64,000 nt of DNA from Datura wrightii (taxonomy: Eukaryota; Streptophyta; Magnoliopsida; Solanales; Solanaceae), in assembly GCA_035772735.1 (NCBI GenBank), contig JASDFA010000006.1, positions 69,580,001 to 69,644,000 of the forward strand. The letters are read 5' to 3'. Positions 45,747 to 56,033 of this stretch are shown here, one piece after another. Both the position numbers and the translations under genes were made by a program. The notes below the pieces were generated by a model, which saw only the letters and a program-made list of their open reading frames with translations, made no database searches and was not told where the DNA came from. The first letter of the stretch is position 1; each line of letters opens with the position of its first letter.

Positions 45747-46453
45747 ATAATTTCATCGTGCAAGTCTCCTTGAAGAAAAGCATTGTACACATCCATTTCA
45801 TGGATATGCCAATGTCTAATGGCCGCAATAGCTAATATGGATCTTACTGTGACCATTTTAACTACAGGTGAAAAGGTTTCTTGATAGTCAATACCTTCTT
45901 ATTGGTTGTAACCCTTGGCTACTAACCTGGCTTTGTACCTTTCAACCTCACCTATATCCTTGTACTTAATTATGTATACCCACTTACATCCCATAGACTT
46001 TTTCCCAGCAGGTAGTGAACAAACAGTCCAAGTTTTATTACTTTCAAGAGCACTGATTTCAGCTTGCATAGCCTCTACCCACTTTGGACTTAATATTGCT
46101 TCTTTGTAAGAGGAAGGCTCAACCTCAGTAGAGCTGCCTTCAATAAAATATTGATAGAAACCAGATAGATGATCATACTTTATATAATTAGCAATACTAT
46201 ATGGTGTAGCTGAAGCCTTCTGAGTGGTGACAAAGTCTTTGAGCCAGATTGGTGTTGTTCTGGCTCTAGCAGACCTTCTTTGAGATGCCACTTCTGTTGT
46301 GCTTGGTTGAAGATTATGTATGCCTTCAGAACCAGCAGTTACATCAGTAGTTGTTGTAGACTGAGACACATTTTGAGTAACAATAGGTCTGTTATTCACT
46401 TGTCTTAGCAATTGTGGATCAGCTGGTATGAATGTGTCACTAAACACATTCAC
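45747..46453 (-). pseudogene. Copia F hinge and RT start
   Basis: 45899-46453 has SQRRSARARTTPIWLKDF, then KWVEAMQAEISALESNKTW and ERYKARLVAKGYNQ, followed by a TAA where the frame should continue to EGIDYQETFSP. Next comes 45668-45856 with MVTVRSILAIAAIRHWHIHEMDVYNAFLQ. This is standard copia RT N-terminal sequence with one nonsense codon in it. Confidence 0.88.
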
Positions 46454-46468
46454 AAATGGAGTTGGTTG

Positions 46469-47620
46469 CTAATCTTTCAAGTTTTGAAAAGGAAAGACAT
46501 TCTCTCTAAACTCCACATCTCTGTTAACAAAGAACAAATCATTAGAGAAATCATAGAGAATGTACCCTTTTTGTGAATGAGAATATCCTAACAGCACTGC
46601 AACTACTGCTCTTGGTTTAAGCTTATCAGTTTCCTGTACAACTTTAGCAAAACATAGGAAACCTAAAACTCTAAGATGATTTAGAGAAGGCTTGACACCA
46701 AAAAAAACTTCATAGGGTGATTTGTTACCAAGTATAGCAGTGGGCATCCTATTAATTAAGTAGGTTGCTACTAACAAACAGTGACCCCAAAATCTGATAG
46801 GAATATGACCCTGAAATCTAATGGCTCTACACACTTCAAGTATATGTCTATGCTTTCTCTCTACTGCACTATTTTGTTGAGGAGAGTATGCACATGATGT
46901 CTGATGTAGAATACCAAGATCTTTAAACATAGAATCACAGATTGAGTTTACAAAGTCAGTACCATTGTCTGATCTAACACATTTCACTCTTTTATGGAAC
47001 TGTGTAGCTACATAAGTCAGAAACTGTTTCAATACAACACATACATCAGATTTTAACTTTAAAAGAAACAACCATGTCATTCTGAAACAGTCATCAACTA
47101 TAGTCAAGAAGTATTTATTTCCATCATAAGAAGGAGGTTTGTAAGGACCCCATACATCAAGATGTAACAAATCAAAACATGTTGTGCTTCTTGCACTTTT
47201 GCTAGGAAAAGGTGATCTAACTTGCTTGGCAAAAGGACACACATTACATTGTTTAACTATGGATGTACAACTATCTAGAGAAGTTGAAAACAGTTTATTT
47301 AGAGTCTTTGATGAAGGATGGCCAAGTCTTTTGTGCCAAAGTAGTATATCTTCCTTAAGATCACCAGTAACAGACAAAGAAAAATGAGAAACCAGAGAAC
47401 ATTCCACATTTTGTTCTATGTTTGCAGAGAATGAGGGCAACAAGTATAAACCATCTTCATGTCTACCAATCGCTTTCACCTTCCCATTGAAGAGATCCTG
47501 AAACAGACAGAAGTCAGGATAAAATGCAACTAAACATTGTAAAGTTCTGGTTACCTGTGACACAGACAAAAGGTTAAACTTAAACTGTGCTATATAAAGA
47601 ACATTACTGACTGCATTTCC
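46469..47620 (-). pseudogene. Copia F integrase
   Basis: 366 open codons. The GAG-preintegrase zinc region is complete (HKRLGHPSSKT, CNVCPFAKQ). The DDE core has all three acids: HLDVWGP, VRSDNGTDF and NSAVERKHRH. It continues through RVLGFLCFAKV and the C-terminal region to a stop at 46469, where the hinge should follow. The domain itself looks undamaged. Confidence 0.9.
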
Positions 47621-47632
47621 TTCTGTTAAAAC

Positions 47633-47911
47633 CTAGAGCCTATGTGTGTTACAAAAACTACATCTCCAGTGGGCAGAAAAACTTCTAGACCTATTAGAAT
47701 CCAATTTAATAATCTTTGTAAGCAGTCTTGAATCACCTACCATATGATTTGTAGCTCCTGTGTCAACAATCCAATTATTCTTACTACCAACAGAAATAAA
47801 GGCAGTATCAATACCTGCAGCATTGGCCATATCTATAGCAGTATGAGTAGCAGACAACATTTGAACTATCTGATCATATTGTTCTTTTGTAAAAAAGCAA
47901 GGTTGACTCAT
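47633..47911 (-). pseudogene. Copia F protease
   Basis: Starts at an ATG that overlaps the gag stop in ATGA. MSQPCFFTKEQYDQIVQML leads to NNWIVDTGATNHM with the DTG motif. The frame is lost shortly after (RSRSFSAHW is already out of frame), so a frameshift lies just beyond the active site. Confidence 0.85.
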
Positions 47912-48966
47912 TTGACTCTCTTGTCTTGAACTGTTGTCTGAGAAGTTCTCAGTTTTGACTTGATCATCTTAGAAGCATTGTGATGAACTTCAACTGCAGC
48001 ACTAGAAGCAGGAACTCCCCCCCTTTTCTTGAACTTATCTGAGGGATAATCTATGAGTTTGTAGCAGTTTTCTTTTGTATGATTCTTTAGTTTGCAAAAC
48101 TCACAGAAAAGATTACCACCACCCTTCTTAAATCTTGAAGTACTACCTACATAATATCCATTTCTTGAAGTGTTGTACAAAGTTGAAGACTCATAATTTC
48201 CAGCATTTGTTGAAGGACCTGCTCCCAACACACTCTTTGAAGTTGTCATGCTTTTTTGGCTTTCATCACTCATAAGCATAGAGTATGCTTGATTTACACT
48301 AGGTAAAGGAGACATGAGTAAAATCTGACTCCTTGCTTGAACATAGGTATCATTCAGTCCCATTAAAAATTGATACAATTTCTGACTTTGCATATGAATC
48401 AAGAAATCTCTTGAGCTCTCACAGTTATAGCTAGGAAGAGGAATTACAACTTCGATTTCATCCCACAAATCTTTAAGCCTAGAGAAGTAATTAGGGACAG
48501 TAGAGGTACCTTGAATGCAGTTTGCAACTTCCCTGAGTAGATTGAACAATCGAGAGCCATCCACCTTATCAAATTTTTCTCTCAAATCTTCCCAAACTGC
48601 AAAAGCATTTATAGCATATGCTACACTGTTAATGAGATTTTTTGACACTGAATTCATCAACCAAGAAAGCACAACTGCATTACACCTTTCCCATTGTAGT
48701 TCAAATTTCTCATGGAACCTTTCTTTTTTCCAGGAACCATCCACCAAACTAAACTTGTTTCGACCAAGAAGAGCAATACTCATAGATCTCTTCCATAGAG
48801 AGTAATTTTCAGTTCCAATAAGTTGGAAAGAAATCAGAGAAATGCCAGTGGTATCACCAGGGGCAAGATAGAGAGGATGAGTTGATTCTATCACCAAACC
48901 TTGACCCCAATTTTCATCAGGAAAAGTGGCATTGGTTTCACTCTTTGTTCCTTCATTTGTCGCCAT
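47908..48966 (-). CDS. Copia F gag, intact open reading frame
   Basis: 352 codons from ATG 48964-48966, about 70 bases inside the primer site. The gag begins with PGDTTGISLISFQLIGTENY and KRSMSIALLGRNK, continues with the UBN2_3-like core (AFAVWEDLREKFDKVDG, LLREVANCIQGTSTVPNYF, KLYQFLMGLNDTYVQARSQ) and ends with a CX2C zinc region CEFCKLKNHTKENCYKL. It would form the particle shell of the element. It ends in a TGA overlapping the next ATG by ATGA, so gag and pol are in different frames; most plant copia elements use one frame, so this is either mutation or a real frameshift junction. Confidence 0.85.
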   Translation of the reverse strand: MATNEGTKSETNATFPDENWGQGLVIESTHPLYLAPGDTTGISLISFQLIGTENYSLWKRSMSIALLGRNKFSLVDGSWKKERFHEKFELQWERCNAVVLSWLMNSVSKNLINSVAYAINAFAVWEDLREKFDKVDGSRLFNLLREVANCIQGTSTVPNYFSRLKDLWDEIEVVIPLPSYNCESSRDFLIHMQSQKLYQFLMGLNDTYVQARSQILLMSPLPSVNQAYSMLMSDESQKSMTTSKSVLGAGPSTNAGNYESSTLYNTSRNGYYVGSTSRFKKGGGNLFCEFCKLKNHTKENCYKLIDYPSDKFKKRGGVPASSAAVEVHHNASKMIKSKLRTSQTTVQDKRVK

Positions 48967-49033
48967 TTCTGAACTCCAAGAATTTCAAACTAAAATACTA
49001 ACTGATCGGATCGATTATCAGCAGATTAACATT

Positions 49034-49045
49034 TCTCTGATACCA
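49034..49045 (-). other. Primer-binding site of copia F
   Basis: Minus strand TGGTATCAGAGA, matching the tRNA-Met site at eleven of twelve positions, directly inside the 5' LTR. Confidence 0.9.
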
Positions 49046-49360
49046 TGTTAATCTTGGAGAAAACAGAGAATTAAAGAAGCAGAGGTAAGAAGAAGAGGAG
49101 ATGAGGCAGAGAGGAAGAAGATGAAGCAGTGAAGAAGATGATGCAGAGAAGATACAGCAAAGAAGAAAATGATGTAGAGAGAAAATTATGTATTGCTCGT
49201 AAATCTTATTGAATGAATAATGAATGATCAAGGTCAATACATACATTTATACTTAACTAACTTTAACTAACTTCTACCTATTCTAACTTAACTAACTGCT
49301 TATTAACTAACTAGGTAGTTAATGACTAAACTACCCTTTTATGTCATATTATCTTCAACA
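49046..49360 (-). repeat. 5' LTR of copia F
   Basis: 315 bp, starting TGTTAATCTTGGAG on the plus strand; the partner of 44215-44529. Confidence 0.95.
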
Positions 49361-49911
49361 ATAAATATATATTAATAACATTTGTGTAGCTACTAGCTAT
49401 AAATATCTTTTATTAAGAAAATATTAAAATATGTCATTGAAAAAAAACAAATTAATTAGAAAATAAAATTAAAGGAAGTGAAAAGTGGAGCTTTGAGGGA
49501 TTGAAGGAAAAATTTAAGTTAAAACTTCTATGATATATAACATGTGAAATGATGCAATTCTACTTATTATCAATTTAATTTTGGCATAAAGTAATATTGC
49601 AAGTCGCAATACAACTTGATGTTGCTTCTTTCTTATTTAACATAATAGACCACATATGCAAAGTTAAAATCAAGCTAGATAGCAAATATTTGAATGCCAA
49701 AACACATATAGGTAAGGACTTGAATAATAATATGTATAAACCATATTTAGCATAGGATACAACATCTTGTCTTAGATACAACAGATGTACAATTTCGCAA
49801 ATTATGTTCTCCACTATTTGATGATGAAGATGAAGCTTGACTAAACTAGTGATATATATATATATATATATATATAACTCAAAAATATATTATTATACAT
49901 AATAATCAATG
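49361..49911. other. AT-rich DNA, 3' flank of the homeodomain gene
   Basis: Includes the ATAAA duplication and a TA microsatellite at about 49852-49876. This must hold the 3' untranslated region and polyadenylation site of the minus-strand gene; AT-rich sequence makes the exact site unreadable. Confidence 0.6.
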
Positions 49912-52146
49912 TCACTTCATTGTAAACAAATGATTCTCACTAATTTTGTGATTTCTTCGATGTTTGGCTTCATCTTCATTTCCAGTACGAATTTTCCTTC
50001 TATTCATCTCAGCATACATTTCCTCTATCATTGGTTTCCATAGACGAACTCGAGCATTTATGAACCAATTTGATACCTGTTCAAACCAAATTACGATTTG
50101 AAATTATAGTGATTTAAACAAAGAGAAAGGGAAAAAAAAAAGCATCAGCATTCTGTTCTAAACAATTCAAAATCTACCTGACTCCTTGTCAATCCACTTT
50201 TTACTGCCAGCAATTGCTTCTCTGCATCCTTTGGATATCTGAAGTGTTTAATAAAATCATTAAATTACAGGAATAAACGGGAGAATGTTTAAATCATCGG
50301 TTGCAGTAACAGTTAAGACTGTACTCCACTCCATGATCAGTAAATTTGGTTATCCACTATTAGCTTGGCAGCTTAATATATGAATAAGACAGATTACATT
50401 GGCAGTGTATATAAATATTTAATCCTTAAAACAACTTCATCAACAAAAAATAAAAATGGTTTGATCCTTGAAACAAATGCAAGAGCTTACGGGTGAAGAA
50501 AGTTCTGAAACATCCATGCTCTCAAAACTGAGACAGATCTTTCCGGCAAGCCTCTCTGTGGCCGCCATAACTGATGATCTTTCCTTTTTAGCTGCTGAAG
50601 TGCCCACTGCTTTTGAATGAACGATGTTTCAAATGACTTCTCTACTTCCCTTTCTCCTCCTTTATTAAAATGTTCTCCTATCGCGAGAATGAAATTGCTT
50701 ATTCTCTCCCTCAGGTTCTTGTACAAGGAGGAGAGGGTTTGAAGGGCAAAACGAGCATGTATACTAGGATCTAACTCAGTGACAGCATGAAACGCAGAGA
50801 TGACCATATGAATCTCATCTAAGCATTGGTTGTATTGATCATCAACCTAGATATAAGGGAAAGGCAAAGCACAACCCGGTATGATGAGTAGGCATAGGGA
50901 CAAGAGCCAAAGCAGAAGGAACATTCAAAACAGATTAATCCTAACAAAGAAAACTAATCATCAAATAGTCTAGGAAATAATGGCAGAATCAATGCTAACT
51001 TACCACTTGCAACAAAGCCACCAGATTTTTTTTCTTTGCTTCACAATCCATCTGACCAACGATTCTTTGGTCTCCATCAGGTAAATCATCAGAACTCATG
51101 GCTGCATAGCCCCTTCCAGTATCAGAACTCAAAGCAAATGAAGTGTTTACACCACACTCTGTCCCATTTCCTCGATAGCCTACCAAGTTATGATTTTGAA
51201 GTGATAACTGAGCGATTTCAGAGAGTATTTCTTGCATTACACGAAGATATCTCGATCCAGTTAAGAATTGTGAAAGGTGGACAGGTTTGTATGAACCAAA
51301 GTTTAATGACAGATTTCTGCTGTTGCAAGACGTTAGCTCTGAATCAAAGCGTCTTTGGGGGAAAGCATGGTTTGTCACAACAGAGCAGCTTATATCCGAG
51401 CATTGGTCCCCGATAGTAGTCCCACATGCAATAGCAGATTGTGATGTTGTGAGACTTAGACAGAGCTCATTGCTAAATCTGGAGGATCCAGAGGGACTTT
51501 CAGAACTCAAACTAGCTGTTTCTGATGAGAACCATGTGTTTGAATTCACATTTTCAGCTAATTGGAAAGGTTGAGCTCCTGATCGTGCTACAACAGTCCC
51601 AGCAATTTCTGGGACACCATCAAGCTCATAGTTTCTGAAGGATCCAAAGGACTGATTCAACTCATTAGGATAGTCTAGACCGTCAATTTTCTGGCCCTCT
51701 GCAGGATGTGATAAGGGAGCCAACACCGCTGAATTTTCAGGATTCTCATGCATAGCATTCCTTGCAGCCAAAAGATTTGCAAGAGACACAGCAGAAATTG
51801 GTATTCCCTCCATATATTCATCCTCTGTGCAAGCATTACTGATTGGATAAGAAGTACTCAGTGAAAACTCCTTTATTCTGTTTCTCCCAGCCGGTAGCAC
51901 ATTGTGATTTGGTTCAGTGTCAACAGCTCGAGCAAAATTTGGTAGATTTAGACAACCTTGAGAACTGTTTACGGCTTCTCCTTGCATGATAAAAGGAAAA
52001 GGAGTTCCCTGTCCATCCATGAAATGGTTTTGTCCATCCATGAAATGGTTTTGATTGTTCAGACCAACTGTGTCGGGAAAACTAATGGGAACAATGGTTG
52101 TATGAAGAAAATTTTCATCTATAATAATAGGATGAGGCTCTGCCAT
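49912..52146 (-). CDS. ATH1: BEL1-like TALE homeodomain transcription factor, ATH1-type, four coding exons
   Basis: Coding exons on the minus strand: 52146-51004, 50846-50491, 50238-50178 (61 bp) and 50076-49912, all with GT-AG introns. They join to 575 codons including TGA, 574 residues. The start is the first in-frame ATG (52144-52146); a stop lies in frame upstream. The SKY box (GSRYLRVMQEIL) begins at residue 297. The BELL domain runs over about 370-450 (EAKKKNLVALLQV, then HMVISAFHAVTELDP, RFALQTLSSLYKNLRERI). The TALE homeodomain is about 472-534, with WRPQRGLPERSVSVLR at 475 and the recognition helix VSNWFINARVRLWKP at 521. The serine-rich N terminus has no known fold. BELL proteins act as nuclear heterodimers with KNOX proteins; ATH1 of Arabidopsis acts in meristem boundaries, flowering and light responses. 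Similarity around SKY and BELL favours ATH1 over other BELL members; paralogy cannot be excluded. Confidence 0.87.
52010..52051 (-). repeat. In-frame 21-bp tandem duplication in the homeodomain gene
   Basis: Two identical 21-base units (52010-52030, 52031-52051) encode a doubled NHFMDGQ heptapeptide near residue 32-46. The length is a multiple of three, so the frame is kept. Confidence 0.95.
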
Positions 52147-52148
52147 TT

Positions 52149-52252
52149 CTAGTGGTAAATTGAATTCCACATCACTTCATGTTTTTGTATGGAACGGCAA
52201 AGTAAAATGATCAAGCTAAGAACAGCTGCTGACACACGAAAGGTTCTTCCAT
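52149..52252 (-). promoter_or_regulatory. Cluster of three short upstream ORFs
   Basis: In the putative leader, on the minus strand: 52252-52211 encodes 13 residues (MEEPFVCQQLFLA); 52180-52172 is ATG AAG TGA; 52172-52149 encodes seven residues (MWNSIYH) and ends two bases before the main ATG. The second and third overlap by one base. Such a set could lower or regulate translation of the main ORF by reinitiation. Depends on the mRNA including this stretch. Confidence 0.55.
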
Positions 52253-52321
52253 AACCACCGAACCTTGATAGATCGATCACCAATAGTTTGCAGTTCTATA
52301 CTTCTTGATGAACAGAATTGT

Positions 52322-52324
52322 CCT
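52322..52324 (-). other. Candidate splice acceptor in the 5' untranslated region
   Basis: Minus strand reads GGCATTTGTTATAG|GACAATTC, a plausible 3' splice site upstream of the start codon. It would make the gene's first exon non-coding and place it further upstream. Confidence 0.35.
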
Positions 52325-53015
52325 ATAACAAATGCCAATTAACACTATTTAGATTACATCTTGACAGATTCTGTGGAAGGTCAGTAACATTTTATCACCT
52401 AGAAAGTTAATAAAATAAGTGAATGTAAAAGGAAAAAAATTAGTATGGTAAGCTAGGAAACGTATAAAATCCCAATATACCTTGACTGATGGATGGTAGA
52501 GAAAACACCTTTACTTTATTTGATCCATCTACTTTTTTATGATTAACATAAAAAGTACATTGCTATGTTGTTGTATAATAAAAAGTTTACTGAGACAGCA
52601 TATGATATTGTTCAACTTAAGGACTTTACTTTCACCAAGCACATCAAGCTCCCACCTCCCACCCCTCTTTTTGTAGGGAAATATGACGGGACACGATCAT
52701 TTATATCCAACTAGTTAACTCAATAAAGATGCTTTAAATAAGAGATATCAGGAATTGAACAAGACATTTTTCTCTTTTTCCTTCTTGGATGGTCATTAAC
52801 ATCCAACTTTTTCTCGTCTCTTTACGTTGATCAGTCTCTGTTACAAGAATAATTAGGCAGCATCATATTGAAAAATTCATGAGCCTGAATATTACTATAT
52901 CAGTACCCAAACTGTTTTTGAATAACATCCGAAAAATGGAAAAGAGGCAATCTGCTCTTAAGAGCACGATAGTATGATTTAACATAGCAACCAAAGGATG
53001 AGAACTAGACGTCAC

Positions 53016-53186
53016 CAGTGGTGGATCCAAAAGAAAGTTTGAGGATTTGACAGAACCAAGTGCATCATAGTCGAACCTTAAAGATTTATGTTTGAATAAC
53101 AAATATAGAGAGAATTAGACATATGTATTTCATAACTAACTCTCTTAACTTAGAACCCACATCAATTAAATTCTGAATTCTCCACT
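53016..53186. mobile_element. Candidate small hAT-type MITE remnant
   Basis: Left end CAGTGGTGGATCC and right end GAATTCTCCACTT are imperfect inverted copies of a common CAGTGGCGGA-type terminus; ACATATGTATTT and the AGAACCC block are also usual for it. No 8-bp duplication is seen. A similar AGTGGCGGATG start occurs at 54522 without a recognisable right end. Confidence 0.35.
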
Positions 53187-54142
53187 TAAGTTCAACATTG
53201 TTAAGAAGTGCCATCTAAGTTGTCAAATCTCCAAATGGAACAAAATACTGACAAAACCATTTCGTAGTCAGAGTTTTGAGGAGTGCTGAAATAAAAAAAA
53301 ATTACATAATGTCAAAAAAACAACTAGCAAATTTCCTTCTCCTTTACCTCACAGATATGATGAAAATGTTAGAGAAAAAGTATGGCACAAGTCAAGTAGT
53401 AGAGAATGGAAAACCAAGAATGAAACCAAAAAGAAAGAAAAACAGATAGTACTAGCTTATATGGAACTCTATGATAGAAAAGTCAGGAACATGAAAGGGG
53501 GGAAAAATGCTTTATCACCTCATAATTGAGCTTAAAACACATCCAAAATATAAATAATAGTTCAAGAAAAATACTTACAAGACTGCAAATATTAGCAGTA
53601 GAAGCAATTAAAAGAAATAGTAGTACAGGAGAAAGAAGATAACCAACTTTGAGAACTTGTGTTAAACTTGCACTAGACAGCAGCTTCAATTCCACTTATG
53701 CGAATTTTCTATTAAAATGGCGTTCCAAGATTGTCTGTTCTCATAAAAAAGATGGATCGTTTATTTGTTCCCAACATACATATTCAGGTTTCTCAGAAAA
53801 TCCAAATATGGAGGAAAACTCAAAACAAATCATTGGTTTTTTCCCTTTCACCCCAAACAATGTTAATCAAAGGCCAGCAACAGTCCTGAAAGAGGACCCT
53901 TTTTCCCCCCTTTAACAATAAAGAATAAAGGTAAAAAAGAAAAGGGTATATGGTAAGACTAGTACACTATATCAACCCCACCCTCAAAAACTACCAAGAG
54001 TGAAAAAAAAAAAAGCCAATGCAAAAAGTAAGATGTTTTGCTTGCATGAGGAAGAAAAGCAAGATTTTTATTCAGAACCCAACACCCAAGAAACTCAGAA
54101 AATTCAGAATCCCTGACCCATGAAGAATCATCATCTTATAGC

Positions 54143-54172
54143 ACACCCTCACCCTCACCCTCACCCTCACAA
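54143..54172. repeat. Hexanucleotide repeat (CACCCT)n
   Basis: Four to five CACCCT units, or GAGGGT-type repeats on the gene's strand, inside the proposed upstream leader area. Confidence 0.9.
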
Positions 54173-54242
54173 CACATTATATTTTATTTTTTTAGAGAAA
54201 ATCTCTTTTTTGGGTCATTATCCGAAGGATATTCATTAATAA

Positions 54243-54450
54243 TCACAGAGCTGAGAACCCAAAGGAGAGAGAGGGCTTCGCTTGCAAGTGTGTGAGAGCG
54301 AGAGAAGTGTTAAAAGCCGAAAAAGAAAAAAAAAGAAAAAAGGCTTCTTGGTTTTGCAGAGAGCAGCTGAGAGATGAATAATTACATGGATTTATGGACC
54401 CATTATGAAAAGATAGCGAGAGAAGAGCCACACAAAGGAAAATCATTCAC
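54243..54450 (-). promoter_or_regulatory. Possible transcription start and leader of the homeodomain gene
   Basis: On the minus strand the stretch is rich in CT runs (CTTCTCTCGCTCTCACACAC, CCCTCTCTCTCC), which is usual just downstream of plant transcription starts. This is about 2.1 kb above the start codon and agrees with a leader intron ending near 52324. No clear TATA box fixes the position. Confidence 0.3.
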
Positions 54451-54916
54451 ATTTCATGCATAGCATACTTGTTGTATATTTGCAAACAGAGAATACTGAG
54501 TGTGCAACAAAAAGGCAAGCAGTGGCGGATGTACAGTTGAAAGGATGGGGTTCAATTTCAATTCAACTCACACTTTTTTATTTAGACCACTAAAATATTG
54601 TATAAACATTATGTTTTGACCCTATATTTTTAAAAAATTCAATACTTGAACGATTGGAAGGGCATTTAAAGGATCCGATTAAGCTTATGGACGGTTTAAA
54701 TTAGTTTATAAGTATATCTTTTAATCTATTTCTGCCGATTACGTGTTTGTTAATTATACGATAGAACTAATAGTATTTATAAATTAAAATTCTCCAAAAA
54801 GAAAATCATAAGTCAATTATTTAAATTTATAATTTTACATTTTATAATCATTTTTAGAAGAAAATGATAAATAATTTCTTATATTTGAAGGTAGATTCAA
54901 AATAATCTCTTAAATA
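54451..54916. other. Intergenic DNA, no gene seen
   Basis: AT-rich with an isolated AGTGGCGGATG repeat start near 54522. Ends with AAATA (54912-54916), the left target duplication of element H. Confidence 0.5.
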
Positions 54917-55181
54917 TGTTGGGCTTGTGGAGGCCTGATTAATTAGGCCCGTTAGAAACCCTAATAACCCTAATCTATTTCTATAAATAGATAGCTTGTA
55001 CTTGTAATCTATACACCACAAGAGATAGAGAAATAAAATTCCTCCTAGTTGCAGTTGTGGACTAGATCGTGAGACCGAACCATGTAAATTCTTGTGTGTC
55101 GTTTGTGTTCCGTTTTTTCTCTATTTTCTCGCAGTTAATTTGTGTGTGTGTGTTTATTGTTGTTATTCCGTTGTCCCAACA
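54917..55181 (+). repeat. 5' LTR of copia H
   Basis: Starts TGTTGGGCTTGTGG and ends TTGTCCCAACA. Includes a CTATAAATAG TATA-type block at 54979-54990, a GT microsatellite, and AATAAAATTCC as a possible polyadenylation signal. Confidence 0.95.
54979..54990 (+). promoter_or_regulatory. TATA box of copia H
   Basis: TCTATAAATAGAT lies about 65 bases into the LTR, well placed for a U3 promoter; the 3' LTR has the same block near 56097-56108. Confidence 0.6.
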
Positions 55182-55183
55182 AT

Positions 55184-55195
55184 TGGTATCAGAGC
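55184..55195 (+). other. Primer-binding site of copia H
   Basis: TGGTATCAGAGC, a full match to the initiator tRNA-Met site, two bases after the LTR. Confidence 0.96.
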
Positions 55196-55664
55196 GAGGT
55201 TATACACACGAAAAAATTAGCGAGAAGACCCAAAAAAAAAAAAAAAAAAAATTTTTTTGGAGAAAGGGAGAGAGCAGCAGCAGCGCAACCCAGATCAAGC
55301 AGCCGTCCCTGCTGCCAGTTGCGAACCAGTCCGACTGAAAGAAAAAAAAAACCAGTTTTTTTTCAGATCGAGCAAGAAAAAAAAAACAGAAACCAGTCGT
55401 GCAGGTCTCCGTTCAGCCATTCAGTCGCACCGTCGCCGTCACGAGCAGCAGATCTGAACAGCCTCGAGCGCGCAGCACCGGAGAAAGAGAAACTCGCAGT
55501 CGCCGGCAGGTACTGTTCACCGGCAGAAAGTTTTTCAATTGTTTTTTTTGTTGTTGTTGGTCCGAGTTGCTTTGTTGGTGCGTATTGGTTTTGTCATTGA
55601 ATTTCTGACGAAGTTACCAAGATCTGAGATCAGTTGTACCGGGTACCTCATCTAGTCGTTTGAG

Positions 55665-56006
55665 ATGGCAGAAGATGGGAAGTATCGAGTTGAAAAGTTT
55701 GATGGTGCAGATTTCAGTTGGTGGAAAATGCAAATTGAGGATTTGCTGGTTCAGAAGGAGTTAGACATGGTATTGGGTGACACGCCAGAAAAGATGTCTG
55801 ATGCAGAGTGGGCAGGTTTGGATCGGAAAGCCATGGCGGTTATCCGACTCTCGTTGACCAAGAATGTTGCGTTTAACATTCTGAAGGAGAAGACGGCGAA
55901 AGGTGTCATGGAAGCGCTGTCTAACATGTACGAGAAGCCATCTGCAGCAAACAAGGTCTTTCTGATTAGAGAATTGGTGAACACAAAAATGAAGGATGGC
56001 AGTTGA
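55665..56006 (+). CDS. Truncated copia H gag, 113 residues
   Basis: Starts MAEDGKYRVEKFDGADFSWW and continues as the N-terminal half of a UBN2-type gag (ALSNMYEKPSAANKVFLIREL, NTKMKDGS), then ends in TGA. In full elements the protein continues with SxxEH-type sequence. The next 27 bases are polypurine-tract surroundings (CCAAGTGGGAGAT), so a deletion joined mid-gag to the element's 3' end and created the stop. The frame up to that point is undamaged. The protein lacks the zinc knuckle. Confidence 0.85.
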   Translation: MAEDGKYRVEKFDGADFSWWKMQIEDLLVQKELDMVLGDTPEKMSDAEWAGLDRKAMAVIRLSLTKNVAFNILKEKTAKGVMEALSNMYEKPSAANKVFLIRELVNTKMKDGS

Positions 56007-56033
56007 AGATTATCATGCCTCCAAGTGGGAGAT

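Larger units (their letters stand above)
44215..49360 (-). mobile_element. Ty1/copia LTR retrotransposon F (minus strand), near-complete but decayed
   Basis: LTRs of 315 bp (44215-44529 and 49046-49360) with a perfect ATAAA duplication (44210-44214, 49361-49365). On the minus strand: primer site 49034-49045, gag, protease, integrase, RT, RNase H, polypurine tract. All domains are present, but at least four stops and two frameshifts split the polyprotein. The LTRs differ at about ten positions by eye. It ends ~550 bases downstream of the homeodomain gene, same strand. Confidence 0.95.
52325..54242. other. Upstream region of the homeodomain gene (leader intron and/or promoter)
   Basis: No coding signal. 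Contains a possible hAT-type MITE (53016-53186) and short AC/CT-rich runs. If the acceptor at 52324 is used, most of this is a long leader intron; otherwise it is promoter. Confidence 0.45.

Noticed and set aside
50487..50807. The BELL-homeodomain piece as a separate gene
   Set aside because: Its frame begins before its first ATG and joins exactly to the upstream exon through GT-AG sites, so it is exon 2 of one gene.
55142..55600. 152-codon plus-strand ORF
   Set aside because: It starts in the LTR of copia H and crosses the primer site and poly-A runs; its composition is low-complexity and the real gag starts at 55665 in another frame.
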